Origin: Candidatus Zhuqueibacterota bacterium
GTDB lineage: Bacteria > Zhuqueibacterota > Zhuqueibacteria > Thermofontimicrobiales > Thiofontviventaceae
Length of the DNA stretch: 64,000 nucleotides
NCBI GenBank assembly: GCA_016931935.1
Contig: JAFGDW010000170.1
Coordinates: forward strand, 41,931-105,930
Direction: 5' to 3'
The notes below the pieces were generated by a model. That model searched no databases, was not told where the DNA came from, and saw nothing but the letters and a program-made list of their open reading frames with translations. Of this stretch, positions 18,664 to 27,523 are shown piece after piece (position 1 is the stretch's first letter; each line of letters starts with the position of its first letter). A program made the translations under genes and the position numbers.

Positions 18664-19671
18664 ATGAATTCAAAAGATGTGATCGTCGAAGAATCCGTGA
18701 CACGTGTGAAAACCACCAAGGCAGCCAAAATAACTGCCGCAATATCTGTCATCATTCCCGTGCAGAATATGGAATCCGAAATTGAAGAAATTTATGGCCT
18801 GGTGGCGTCGGCCATGAACGATCATGGGAAATCGTTCGAAATTGTGTTTATTGATGATGGCAGTACGGATTCGACTTATGCGAAATTGCTGACCATTTCA
18901 TCGAAAGACAAGCAGGTGAAACTCATTCGCATGCGGTCGGCGTTTGGCGAATCCAGTGCATTTGATGCCGGAATTAAAAATTCGACCGGTGACGTCATTG
19001 TCTATTTCACCGCTCGTGTTCGTATCAATCCGGCGGGAATTCCCAAACTGCTGGAACGCCTGGATGATCAACACGATCTGGTTGTCGGTTGGCGCTATCC
19101 CCGCCGCGATTCCGGTTTGAATCAGGTGATTTCCAAAATGTTCAACTCAATTACGGGTAAACTGGCTAAACTGGAACTGCACGATATGAACAGCGGCATT
19201 TTGGTGACCAAACGCGATGTGCTGGAGAATATCAACCTGTACGGCGATTTTCATAATTTCATTCCTGTGCTTGCCGTCACCCAGGGCTATCGTGTTACGG
19301 AAGAAAAAATTGAGCAGTTGAAAGGCAAATTCCGTCGCTCGATGTATGTTCGTGAGTACCTTCAGCGCATGCTCGATATTATCACGGTGCTGTTCCTCAC
19401 CAATTATTTGAAGAAACCGATTCATGCACTGGGATTTGTTGGCTCGTTATTCACACTACTCGGTGCAGTCATCGAGTTGTATTTATTTGTTTACCGAATT
19501 TTGGGACTTGGCCCGATTGCAGGGCGCCCGCTGTTATTGTTGGGAGCGATGTTGCTGGTCATTGGCATTCAAATGATCTCCATTGGTTTGCTTGGGGAAA
19601 TGATTATTTTTACCCATGCGCGGGAATTGAAAGAATATAATATCGAAGAAATTATCGAGACAAAAGCGTAG
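18664..19671 (+). CDS. GT2 paralogue of the preceding gene with lost catalytic motifs (probable pseudoenzyme)
   Basis: 335 residues. The fold is preserved: ISVIIPVQNMESEI (about 28-41), FIDDGSTDSTYAKL (about 62), YGDFHNFIPVLAVTQG matching YGELHRFIPALAKIEG next door, and two C-terminal membrane helices. Two features essential in the family are gone. The DxD segment MDGDLQNDP is replaced by FTARVRINP, and the acceptor motif RIYGQSKY is replaced by GKFRRSMY. The reading frame is intact and codon use looks like its neighbours, so it is probably expressed. It could be a regulatory or scaffolding partner of the active GT2 upstream, or have a new activity. The position 14 bp downstream favours a working pair. 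Confidence 0.88.
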   Translation: MNSKDVIVEESVTRVKTTKAAKITAAISVIIPVQNMESEIEEIYGLVASAMNDHGKSFEIVFIDDGSTDSTYAKLLTISSKDKQVKLIRMRSAFGESSAFDAGIKNSTGDVIVYFTARVRINPAGIPKLLERLDDQHDLVVGWRYPRRDSGLNQVISKMFNSITGKLAKLELHDMNSGILVTKRDVLENINLYGDFHNFIPVLAVTQGYRVTEEKIEQLKGKFRRSMYVREYLQRMLDIITVLFLTNYLKKPIHALGFVGSLFTLLGAVIELYLFVYRILGLGPIAGRPLLLLGAMLLVIGIQMISIGLLGEMIIFTHARELKEYNIEEIIETKA

Positions 19672-19955
19672 TGTGAAAATGTTGAATTTTGAGTGTTGAA
19701 TTTTGAATTCATTCGATCTATTCAAAATTTAGTATTTATAATTTACAAATCAATTAGTTTAGGTTTGGGAATTAAATAACGTGAGCAACTTCTAATAAAT
19801 CAAAACAGTGTCATTCCTGCGAATGCAGGAATCTCCATGCTCGGATACAGTATGTGTCTGCATTCGTAAAAATGACACCAGATGCTAAATAGAAGCCACA
19901 CATGGTCAGTTATTTAATTCTCATCCCATAATCAGAATATAATAGGAGCATGTGA
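19672..19955 (+). other. Intergenic gap of 284 bp with a family-A repeat
   Basis: No gene is supported. Positions 19808-19878 hold a family-A element. AGGAG at about 19944 serves the next gene. Confidence 0.5.
19808..19878. repeat. Family-A intergenic repeat, copy 2 (GTGTCATTCCTGCGAATGCAGGAATCT)
   Basis: The ends are GTGTCATT and AATGACAC, a perfect 8-bp inverted repeat 71 bp apart end to end. Just inside the left end is the hairpin CCTGC-GAAT-GCAGG, followed by AATCT. It resembles a very small MITE or REP-type element. Confidence 0.65.
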
Positions 19956-20882
19956 ATGCATATTGCTGTGATTATTCCGGCTTATAATGAGGAATTGACG
20001 ATTGCCAATGTCGTCAGGGAGTACCGGGATGCGCTTCCCGAAGCATCGATTTATGTGGGGGATAATAACAGTAAGGATAATACCGCCAAAGAAGCGGAAG
20101 ATGCCGGCGCAATTGTGATTCACTGTGAGCAGCAGGGCAAGGGCAACGCTGTACGTAAAATGCTGGAAGTCGTGAATGCGGATGTATATGTGATGATCGA
20201 TGCCGACGAAACCTACAGCGCGGAAAATGTTCGTGATTTGATCGACCCGATTGAACAGGGAAAAGCGGATATGGTGGTAGGGTCGCGGAAACAGATTTCA
20301 AAAAAAGCATTCTCATTTTCCCATAAAATTGGCAATTGGGTGTTAACCACAATTCTCAATCGTTTCTTTAAGGTGGAATTGAAAGACATTCTGTCAGGCT
20401 ATCGTGTGATGAGCAAACGGCTGGCGGAACATTTGGTACTGCTGGCGGAAGGATTTGAAATTGAAGCCGAGCTGACAATCCGGACATTGCAGGAACATTA
20501 CCGGATTGTCGAAATCCCGATTGATTATCGCAATCGCCCCAAAGGCTCGAATTCCAAACTGAACACCTGGGGCGATGGTTTTTTAATTTTATACACGATT
20601 GTCACGCTGTTCCGCGACTACAATCCGATGATGTTTTTTGTGGCCATGTCGCTGACGTTCTTTCTTGCTGGTTTTGCCAGTGGCATGTATATTTTCATTA
20701 TTTGGTTGCAAAAGGGCGTCATGTATCACATTGGTCTGGCCATCTTTACCGCATTATCAATCATGCTATCGGCCATCATTTTTATGATGGGCTTGTTGCT
20801 GGATTCGTTCCACAATAGCTGGCGGTTGACCCAGGAAAGTATGCGCCGGAATAATATGCTGTTGAAAAGGTTTGAGCGGTAG
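19956..20882 (+). CDS. GT2 polyprenyl-phosphate glycosyltransferase (DPM1-like)
   Basis: 308 residues. The GT-A domain has IAVIIPAYNEELTIANVV (about 3-20), YVGDNNSKDNT (about 33; GDNNS rather than DDGS), EQQGKGNAVRKML (about 56), the DxD in VMIDADETYSAENV (about 77) and LSGYRVMSKRLAEHL (about 144). It continues with IPIDYRNRPKGSNSKLNTW (about 188) and two membrane helices near residues 225-290. It is preceded by AGGAGCATGTGA. The GDNNS/QGKGNA/DADETY pattern is that of dolichyl- or decaprenyl-phosphate hexose synthases. It probably charges a polyprenyl carrier for one of the GT-C enzymes nearby. The sugar is unknown. Confidence 0.9.
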   Translation: MHIAVIIPAYNEELTIANVVREYRDALPEASIYVGDNNSKDNTAKEAEDAGAIVIHCEQQGKGNAVRKMLEVVNADVYVMIDADETYSAENVRDLIDPIEQGKADMVVGSRKQISKKAFSFSHKIGNWVLTTILNRFFKVELKDILSGYRVMSKRLAEHLVLLAEGFEIEAELTIRTLQEHYRIVEIPIDYRNRPKGSNSKLNTWGDGFLILYTIVTLFRDYNPMMFFVAMSLTFFLAGFASGMYIFIIWLQKGVMYHIGLAIFTALSIMLSAIIFMMGLLLDSFHNSWRLTQESMRRNNMLLKRFER

Positions 20883-20915
20883 GATGATCGCAACAAGAAC
20901 AATTTTGAAATGATT

Positions 20916-20973
20916 GAACACGGATCAAACGGATGTGACGGATTTAAACGGATTTTATGATCAATCCGTGTTC
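20916..20973. repeat. Inverted repeat GAACACGGAT / ATCCGTGTTC with CGGAT-rich interior
   Basis: Perfect 10-bp inverted ends 58 bp apart enclose three further A-CGGAT units. It fills the 134-bp gap before the GT9 gene. A similar style of repeat appears at 63694-63756. Confidence 0.6.
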
Positions 20974-21016
20974 TATGTTTTTTTAAGATTTAATAATTTC
21001 TCATCCGGAAAATAAT

Positions 21017-22159
21017 ATGGAGTATGCATTGAAGCTCGAATTTAAAAATATAGCTGTCCTCTCAGTCTCCGGAATCGGAAACACGATTTTTGCGGTGCCG
21101 ATGTTACGCTTGCTGCGAAAGCAATATCCAAACGCGCACATTGTATTGTTCGTCCGGTTTAAAGCTGCGCGGGATTTGTTTCAGGCATGTCCATATGTGG
21201 ATGAAATTATTGTTGTCGATTATGCAATTTTAAAAACGTTAAAGGAACGTATTCAATTTGTGCTGGATATTCGCCAACGAAAATTTGATTTGTGCATCAT
21301 TCCGTTTCCATCGGAAAAACGCGATAAAAACATATTCAGCTTCCTGACTGGTGCACCCGTGCGCATCTCCAATAGCTATGTGATTGATCGCATCACCGAT
21401 CTGGGATTCCTGCAAACAAAGCGAATTCCCGTGGATGTAACCATTCACGATCTCGATCAGAATTTACGGATACTAGAAGAGTTGGGGATCGACACATCCA
21501 ATGCTGACCGTACGCTTCAGGTATGGGTATCTGATGAAGATAAAGCATTCGCCAAAAAATATCTTCAGGAAAAGCTCGGCGCTGATAATTTGAATAAAAA
21601 ACTGATCGTTGGATTTCATGCCGGCAGCAGCGAAGAATTCGGCATGACTTACAAACGCTGGGCCCCGGAAAATTTCGCCAGACTGGGTGATATGATTCTG
21701 GAAAAATACGACGCGGAAATTTTGCTGTTTGGCGGTCCGGAAGAAAAGGAATTGAAACAAGCGATCGCGAAATCCATGAAGCGCACACCGCATATTATTG
21801 AGAAAACATCGCTGCCAAAAGACGCGGCCATTATGGATTATTGCCATTTGTTTGTCAGCAACGATTCGGGCAATATGAATCTGGCGCTGGCGGTTGGTGT
21901 GAAGACGATTGGTCTATTCGGTCCGGTAGATAGTGTGCGGGCGGATTTGAAAAGCGAGCAGCATCGAATTATTCAGTCGCCAGCGCATTGCAGTCCGTGT
22001 TGGGGCTTGGCAAATATAACCGAGCCGTTGATCTGTACCCAACCGGAAGTGATTTGCATGAAAAAGATAGCGTATGATTCGGTTCAAAAAATTGTGGATG
22101 AATATTTGCTAAGTATAACTGTCGCCGATGAGACTCAAAATGAAAAGCGGGTTGCCTGA
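21017..22159 (+). CDS. Glycosyltransferase family 9 (heptosyltransferase-like)
   Basis: 380 residues. The N-terminal part IAVLSVSGIGNTIFAVPMLR (about 13-32) is the GT9 phosphate-binding opening (GxGDxxxxxPxL), here with N for D. The C-terminal part has VGFHAGSSEEFGMTYKRW (about 200-217), ILLFGGPEEKEL (about 236) and FVSNDSGNMNLALAVGV (about 279), the conserved DSG-xxHLA motif with N replacing H. GLFGPVDS follows. GT9 enzymes add heptose or related sugars to lipid A-core or other glycans at the inner face of the membrane. Its pairing with the DUF4254 gene 30 bp downstream is a known FCB-group arrangement. The donor is not certain to be heptose. Confidence 0.9.
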   Translation: MEYALKLEFKNIAVLSVSGIGNTIFAVPMLRLLRKQYPNAHIVLFVRFKAARDLFQACPYVDEIIVVDYAILKTLKERIQFVLDIRQRKFDLCIIPFPSEKRDKNIFSFLTGAPVRISNSYVIDRITDLGFLQTKRIPVDVTIHDLDQNLRILEELGIDTSNADRTLQVWVSDEDKAFAKKYLQEKLGADNLNKKLIVGFHAGSSEEFGMTYKRWAPENFARLGDMILEKYDAEILLFGGPEEKELKQAIAKSMKRTPHIIEKTSLPKDAAIMDYCHLFVSNDSGNMNLALAVGVKTIGLFGPVDSVRADLKSEQHRIIQSPAHCSPCWGLANITEPLICTQPEVICMKKIAYDSVQKIVDEYLLSITVADETQNEKRVA

Positions 22160-22189
22160 AATTGGAATTGTCAGGAAAGGAATAGTAGC

Positions 22190-22819
22190 ATGGATGTAAA
22201 TACCTGGAATCTTCAAAATGTAAAAACAAATAATTATTTCCAATTTTTCGAAGCATTGAACATCCGCTGGCATCAGGAATTCGATGGTAAGGTAAAGCCC
22301 ACGGATCGCTTCGATAATATTTTCAGTAATCTGCATTTTTTCAATTACAGCCTTTGGCATGAAGAGGACGAAGCCCGGCGCGATGATGTTGATGACAGTG
22401 TGATTGCCCAGACAAAACGGAATATTGATAAATTCAATCAGCGCCGTAACGATTCGATTGAATTGCTGGATACATATATTCTCAGCTTGTTGAAGCAGCA
22501 TCCCGGTTACAGTGAATCGCAGCCGTTAAATTCGGAAACGCCCGGTTCAATTATCGACCGAATTTCGATCATTTCACTAAAAATTTATCATATGGATGAG
22601 CAGACAAAACGAACGGATGTCAACGCTGATCACATTGAAGCGTGCCGGAAAAAAGCTAATCGTCTGATCGAACAAAAAAATGATTTGCGTAAGTGTTTTA
22701 ATGCATTGATTGATGAGTACATGAACGGCAGCAAAACACTGAAGGTATATTTTCAATTCAAAATGTACAACGATCCAACGTTAAACCCGGCGGTGTATGC
22801 GAAGCAAGTAGCACAGTAA
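22190..22819 (+). CDS. DUF4254 family protein
   Basis: 209 residues, predicted soluble and mostly helical. It matches what I recall of DUF4254: NLHFFNYSLWHEEDEARRDD (about 46-65), then AQTKRNIDKFNQRRNDSIE (about 71-89), then PGSIIDRISIISLKIYHM (about 120). The conserved W-H-x-E-D-x-A-R-R and N-Q-x-R-N-D blocks suggest a charged active or binding site, but no function is established. AGGAAAGGAA precedes the ATG, and the gene follows GT9 by 30 bp, so it is probably in the same operon. It is usually found beside glycosyltransferases, which implies a part in glycan or LPS-core assembly. Confidence 0.85.
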   Translation: MDVNTWNLQNVKTNNYFQFFEALNIRWHQEFDGKVKPTDRFDNIFSNLHFFNYSLWHEEDEARRDDVDDSVIAQTKRNIDKFNQRRNDSIELLDTYILSLLKQHPGYSESQPLNSETPGSIIDRISIISLKIYHMDEQTKRTDVNADHIEACRKKANRLIEQKNDLRKCFNALIDEYMNGSKTLKVYFQFKMYNDPTLNPAVYAKQVAQ

Positions 22820-23212
22820 TAGAATAATTTTTTTTTGCTCTGCTATTCGCCGGCGGATTACTTATATGTCAATTACAGAGAGATGTTCAAGGCATTATTA
22901 TTACACCGAAGCTGTAAAACAACAAAGCCCAGGGTATCGCTCTGCGAAACCCTGGGAAAAATAGTGAATAAATAGAACTCTGAAGGAGTTCAATAAGAAC
23001 GACTGATTACTATACCTTTAGAATTTGTAATGTGGAACCCCGTTGGGGTTCATTAATTTCCTGATATTTTTTCCCAGGGTTGGGATCTGTAACGCCTTCG
23101 GCGTAATTGTAAACTGCATATCTTTATTTTACAAAGTTAAATTTTAGGTTTTGGGCAATACAAAAAATTGGTGGAACGAGTTAACTCGATAACAAATTCA
23201 AATACATTTACC
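22820..23212 (+). other. Intergenic gap of 393 bp holding a multi-hairpin repeat
   Basis: No gene is supported. The composite element at 22928-23103 fills the middle. Sequence on both sides is AT-rich. Confidence 0.55.
22928..23103. repeat. Composite multi-hairpin repeat (CCCAGGGT ... ACCCTGGGAAAAA ... TTTTTTCCCAGGGTT)
   Basis: CCCAGGGT (22928) pairs with ACCCTGGG (22949). The extended AACCCTGGGAAAAA (22948-22961) is also perfectly inverted as TTTTTCCCAGGGTT (about 23068-23081). Between and after these lie three short hairpins: GAACTC/GAGTTC (22975-22991), GAACCCC/GGGGTTC (23035-23051) and ACGCC/GGCGT (23091-23103). The pattern resembles a folded non-coding RNA or a non-autonomous mobile repeat. 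No open frame is present. Confidence 0.65.
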
Positions 23213-24202
23213 ATGGCCAAACGATTAAACAAAAAAAGCATCTTCAACATCATCTTTCTGATTCTGATTGTCGGCGGCATTTACCTGATCTTCCGCACCG
23301 GCGATATGGAAAAATTGCGTCAGGTGAGCCATAATTTAAACTATTGGGGGCTGGCCGGCGTTTTGGCAATTACCGCAATCAATATCATTCTGATTGTCTT
23401 TCGCTGGTACCTGCTGCTGAAACCGGTGAAGTCCGATATTTCGTTTGGAAATGTTTTCTATATTTCCATTAGTGCAGTGGCGATTGATTTTACAGGTCCC
23501 GGAAAACTGGGGACACCAACGAAAGCCCTGCTTCTGAAAAAACTGGAAAATATTGAAGTCTCTCGCGGCATTCCGTCATTGATGAGTGAAATTATTTTGG
23601 AATATTCTATCGCCGGCGTATTAATGGTGAGTGCGGCATTAATTGGCGGGTATGTGGCGATTGTGTTCGATTCGTTCAAAAATTATCTGACCCCGCTGAA
23701 TATCACAATAGTATCACTGGCAATCATAACGGGTATCATTGTTCTGGTCGCATTCAGAAAACGAATATTGGCGATTCCGTTTTTTGCCAAATTGGTCACC
23801 GCATTGGCGAGCACGCAAAGACGCAAGGACATTCTGGCCGCTGCGATGGGAATTACATTGGCAAATTATTTCTTAACATTCGCGGCTGATTTCTGGCTTT
23901 ACAAAAGCATTGGTTTTAATGTACCCTATATATTTATTATTTTTTCCGGCTGCTTTGCCCATTTCATGGCATTGCTATCCCCACTGCCCGGCGGGATTGG
24001 CATGCGTGAAATGTCCAGCGCATATCTGTTCAAAATATTTTATAACCTCGGCGAAATTTCCGTGATAGCCGTGCTGATCCGGCGTATTTTAACCTATGTT
24101 GCTCTGTTCGTATTGTTCATCACGGAAAAATTTATCAAACGGGCGGATCAGCTCGATAAGGCGGAATTACAAAAAATATCAACGGCGGCGGAGGCCCATT
24201 AG
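23213..24202 (+). CDS. Second LPG-synthase-TM (UPF0104) flippase-like membrane protein
   Basis: 329 residues from ATG 23213; the frame also opens at TTG 23168, but neither has a strong ribosome site. About eight membrane segments. Family marks are DFTGPGKLGTPTKALLLKKL (about 90-110, the PGxxGEPxRA-like segment) and LSPLPGGIGMREMSSAYLF (about 263, PxPGGxGxRE). It is only loosely similar to the protein at 8241. The C-terminus is a charged cytoplasmic tail (EKFIKRADQLDKAEL). It lies 25 bp before a GT4 gene. It possibly moves or supports lipid-linked glycan intermediates; the function of stand-alone members is not settled. Confidence 0.83.
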   Translation: MAKRLNKKSIFNIIFLILIVGGIYLIFRTGDMEKLRQVSHNLNYWGLAGVLAITAINIILIVFRWYLLLKPVKSDISFGNVFYISISAVAIDFTGPGKLGTPTKALLLKKLENIEVSRGIPSLMSEIILEYSIAGVLMVSAALIGGYVAIVFDSFKNYLTPLNITIVSLAIITGIIVLVAFRKRILAIPFFAKLVTALASTQRRKDILAAAMGITLANYFLTFAADFWLYKSIGFNVPYIFIIFSGCFAHFMALLSPLPGGIGMREMSSAYLFKIFYNLGEISVIAVLIRRILTYVALFVLFITEKFIKRADQLDKAELQKISTAAEAH

Positions 24203-24227
24203 TTCGTAAGTATCGGAGTTCGGTAGT

Positions 24228-25313
24228 ATGAAAATCGCATTTATTGATGAGTCGTATGGGACGAAAGAGGCCGGGGGAGCAGAAGTTTGGACGCGACTAT
24301 TAGTTGAAGCATTACAGCAAGACAATCATGATTGTCAGATTTATGCCTATGGCAACGGCATTGATACCAATATTCCTGATCGGATAAAGCATTTTCCGTA
24401 CGTTCGTGAGGGATTCGTTTATCCATCGATCGGGCGTGAGCTTATTCGCAAAATTGAAGCGAATCACGATGTGCTAGTATTTTCGTCGATCACAACGCCG
24501 GCATTGTACAAATCAAAAACAACATCCGTGATTTATGCAAATTGTTTGTTTTCACGCCAAACGAAATATTTTCAACATCGCTTGCCAATTAAATACAAGC
24601 TGCTTTTTAACACCGCCAGCTACCTTTTTTTCAAAATTCTCGATCGCATGAGTTTGAATAATGTCAGCCGGATTGTGGTCCCCAGTAACGATGTTAAACA
24701 GTTTATGGTGAACCATTTGGGAATTAATCCGGACAAAATTGATGTTATTTGCGCCGGAATTAATAACAAACTTTTTAAACCCCCTGAAAATGAAAATGCT
24801 CGGGAAGATATTGCCCTTTTTGTTGGCAGGGGTACGATTGCTAAAGGCTTTGATACGGTGCTGTCAGCAACGAGTATGATTAAGGGGAAAGTGATTGTGG
24901 TCGCCCAGCGCGTGGCTGGTCACTATAAGAAAATGGCTGACAAACTGGATAATTTGGAGGTGATCCCGAGGTTGGAGCATAGTGAGCTTGTGAAACTGTA
25001 CCAACGTGCGCGGGTATTTATTCTGCCGTCGCTGTCCGAAGGCGCGCCGGTAACGACGCTGGAAGCGATGGCCTGCGGACTGCCGGTTGTAGCGACCGTT
25101 GAAGGCGCTGGTGAAAAAATAGAAGACAACAAAAATGGATTTATCGTCCCGTTTCGTGATCCCGAAAAGTTAGCGGAAAAAGTGAATTATTTATTTGAAA
25201 AGAAAAATGTCGCTCGTGAGTTTGGCGAATATAATACAAAACTGATTCATAATAATTTCACGATTCAACATAGCACTGCAAAAATGATGGATATATTCGA
25301 TCAATTGATATAA
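24228..25313 (+). CDS. Glycosyltransferase family 4
   Basis: 361 residues, GT-B fold. The N-terminus IAFIDESYGTKEAGGAEVWT carries the glycine-rich acceptor-domain loop. The donor domain starts at ALFVGRGTIAKGFDTVLSA (about 195) and carries IPRLEHSELVKLYQRARVF (about 245) and the E-x7-E motif SEGAPVTTLEAMACGLPVV (about 268). It transfers a sugar from a nucleotide donor in the cytoplasm. It lies between the UPF0104 and DUF2079 genes with short gaps of 25 and 30 bp. The specific sugar is unknown. Confidence 0.92.
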   Translation: MKIAFIDESYGTKEAGGAEVWTRLLVEALQQDNHDCQIYAYGNGIDTNIPDRIKHFPYVREGFVYPSIGRELIRKIEANHDVLVFSSITTPALYKSKTTSVIYANCLFSRQTKYFQHRLPIKYKLLFNTASYLFFKILDRMSLNNVSRIVVPSNDVKQFMVNHLGINPDKIDVICAGINNKLFKPPENENAREDIALFVGRGTIAKGFDTVLSATSMIKGKVIVVAQRVAGHYKKMADKLDNLEVIPRLEHSELVKLYQRARVFILPSLSEGAPVTTLEAMACGLPVVATVEGAGEKIEDNKNGFIVPFRDPEKLAEKVNYLFEKKNVAREFGEYNTKLIHNNFTIQHSTAKMMDIFDQLI

Positions 25314-25343
25314 AATTTATGTCATTGACGCCGGAGAAATTAC

Positions 25344-27311
25344 ATGCCACAGCTTGAAAATAACCTGTTCAATTCCATCCCGTCACAGAAGCAATTTCGC
25401 CAGGGACTGCTGATTGTGTCTGTGTTGGCGCTTTGCTATATTGTCGGATTAAGCTATCTCTCGATTTTGCGTTTCCGTTCGTTTAATGGCAACGCTTTCG
25501 ATTTGGGATTGATGATTCAGGCGATCTGGAATACCAGCCATGGCCGCATTCTGGTAGAAAGCATCAATATCGGCAGCCCGTCGCCACGGGTCTGGACAGC
25601 CCATCTGGAATTTATCTATTTATTTGTCGCGCTGATTTATAAGATATTTCGGCATGCGGATGTTATTCTTGTCACCCAAACATTTGTTCTGGGAATGGGG
25701 GCATATGCAGTATATCTGCTGGCGGTCGATCGTTTGAAAAATGTATGGGTAGCTGTAGGCTTCGCTGCGTGTTATTTATTATTCCCGGCCATGCAAAACG
25801 CCAATTTATGCGATGTGCACGGACTGGTGTATTCCACATCCCTTTTAATATTTGCGTTTTATTTCTTCCAGAAAAAGAGCTTCAAATTATTTGGGTTGTT
25901 CGCAATTTTAGCGCTCATGTGCCGTGAAGATATTTCGTTGATCCTGTTCATGTTCGGCTTGTACGCGATTCTTATTCTCAAAGACCGGAAAGTTGGAATT
26001 GCGTTGCTGCTCATCGGCATGGTTTATTTTGGGGCATTTTATGAACGAGCAGCCATTCGATCGCTGATGGGATTGCCGGAGTTTGTGTATCACGAAGGCG
26101 GGGAAAGCCACTGGTCACATTTAAGCGCCGTGAAAGAAAATCCGATTTATTTGGTTACGTTCCTGGCCAAGAAATACAACATCAAATATCTTACGAATTT
26201 GTTTGGCCCGTTATCTTTTTTAAGTATACTAAGCCCAACTACGCTTGTACTGATGGCGCCGACGTTTTTGATCAATATATTAAGCAGTTGGATGTTCACG
26301 CATGACATCGAGCACATCTATACATCCACATTAACACCGATTATTTTCATCTCATCGATTTATGGATTCGGCAACGCGATTCGGCTTATCAATAAACGGC
26401 GACCGGCAGTGATTCAGAAATTCGGATTGCAGCGTGCGATGTATGCGTTCGCCGGCTGGTTGGTGCTGCTGTCACTATTCTTTTTTGTGAAGGAATCCAA
26501 TGTGTTTGACGTTGCTCGTTATGAAATTACAGTGCATCATAAAAAAATTGATAAAGCGATTGCCACAATCGAGCCGGATGCATCGGTCTCGGCCGATCTG
26601 TTCATTGCCAGCCGTACCACTGAACGCGAACAAGCGTTTGTTTTTCCTGATAACATGAATACGGCCGATTATGTGTTGTACGATTTCTACGCACCGCAAT
26701 TCCATCTGTACACCAAAGAAGATTTTTATGTCGAGCATCATTTGCCGGTGAATAAATACATCCAACAGGTGTTGGAGAATCCGGATTACGGCGTTTCATA
26801 TTACGATGAAGGCATCACGCTGTTTAAAAAGGGGATGGATCGCACGGAGGGACTCCGTATCCTGAGTCATACAGAATCCGGTGATATCGAGCATGCAACC
26901 GAGGTTCCGCTTGTGGATTCATTAAAATTGATGGGCTACACAACACCGGAAATTGTCGATCTCTGGTTCCCGAAAAAGGATTCCTATGATATCTACTATC
27001 GCCGGTTGATCCGTACCAATCTGTTCTGGGAATCCACAGGTACACCACAATCGACGGTGCTGTTTTTCCATTATCGGATCGATAATGGTACCGACTCGTA
27101 CATTGTGTCCGCTGAACCGGTGTTTGGTATTTATCCGCCATCACAATGGCCGGATGGCGCGCTGGTACGCGATTTACAATTATTTGAAATACCGTATGAT
27201 TCCAAACCGGGAACATACACGCTATCCGTTTACGCAGGCGAAAAATTACAGGCAGAACTCAATCAGAATGACTATATAAAACTATTTGATTTTCAAATTA
27301 AAGGAAAGTAA
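25344..27311 (+). CDS. DUF2079 polytopic membrane protein, putative GT-C glycosyltransferase
   Basis: 655 residues. About ten membrane segments occupy residues 20-380, followed by a large hydrophilic C-terminal domain (about 390-655). DUF2079 marks are FNGNAFDLGLMIQAIWNTSH (about 40-59, with the conserved FDxGxxxQxxWN) and the loop CREDISLILFMF (about 193). The layout of an acidic first loop, a polytopic core and a soluble outer domain is that of GT-C enzymes using polyprenyl-phosphate sugars. CGGAGAA lies upstream of the ATG. It probably uses a donor made by one of the GT2 proteins upstream. The catalytic assignment is inference. Confidence 0.83.
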   Translation: MPQLENNLFNSIPSQKQFRQGLLIVSVLALCYIVGLSYLSILRFRSFNGNAFDLGLMIQAIWNTSHGRILVESINIGSPSPRVWTAHLEFIYLFVALIYKIFRHADVILVTQTFVLGMGAYAVYLLAVDRLKNVWVAVGFAACYLLFPAMQNANLCDVHGLVYSTSLLIFAFYFFQKKSFKLFGLFAILALMCREDISLILFMFGLYAILILKDRKVGIALLLIGMVYFGAFYERAAIRSLMGLPEFVYHEGGESHWSHLSAVKENPIYLVTFLAKKYNIKYLTNLFGPLSFLSILSPTTLVLMAPTFLINILSSWMFTHDIEHIYTSTLTPIIFISSIYGFGNAIRLINKRRPAVIQKFGLQRAMYAFAGWLVLLSLFFFVKESNVFDVARYEITVHHKKIDKAIATIEPDASVSADLFIASRTTEREQAFVFPDNMNTADYVLYDFYAPQFHLYTKEDFYVEHHLPVNKYIQQVLENPDYGVSYYDEGITLFKKGMDRTEGLRILSHTESGDIEHATEVPLVDSLKLMGYTTPEIVDLWFPKKDSYDIYYRRLIRTNLFWESTGTPQSTVLFFHYRIDNGTDSYIVSAEPVFGIYPPSQWPDGALVRDLQLFEIPYDSKPGTYTLSVYAGEKLQAELNQNDYIKLFDFQIKGK

Positions 27312-27346
27312 GATATTGTCTCTTCATCTTTACCCAAAAAGAACAT

Positions 27347-27391
27347 GTCATTCCGGTTCCCGGCGTCTTTTGTCGGGATACCGGAATCTCC
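27347..27391. repeat. Family-A intergenic repeat, copy 3 (GTCATTCCGG ... CCGGAATCTC)
   Basis: GTCATTCCGGTTCCCGGCGTC with TCGGGATACCGGAATCT forms nested hairpins (TTCCGG/CCGGAA and TCCCG/CGGGA). A separate perfect hairpin, CAGTTAGC-ATC-GCTAACTG, lies at 27477-27495, about 30 bp before the next start. Confidence 0.6.
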
Positions 27392-27523
27392 CGTGCGCAT
27401 TTGGGAGGCAGGAATAGATTTCGTTATATGGTTCACAAAAATTCTGGTCACGCAAATACAGGATTAAATAATTTATCAGTTAGCATCGCTAACTGAAATT
27501 GACGAAAAGGTTTGTTAACGGAT

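Noticed and set aside
18664..19671. Calling the second GT2 a pseudogene
   Set aside because: The frame is intact over full length, the membrane helices and ribosome site are preserved, and the losses are confined to catalytic motifs. A pseudoenzyme fits better than decay.
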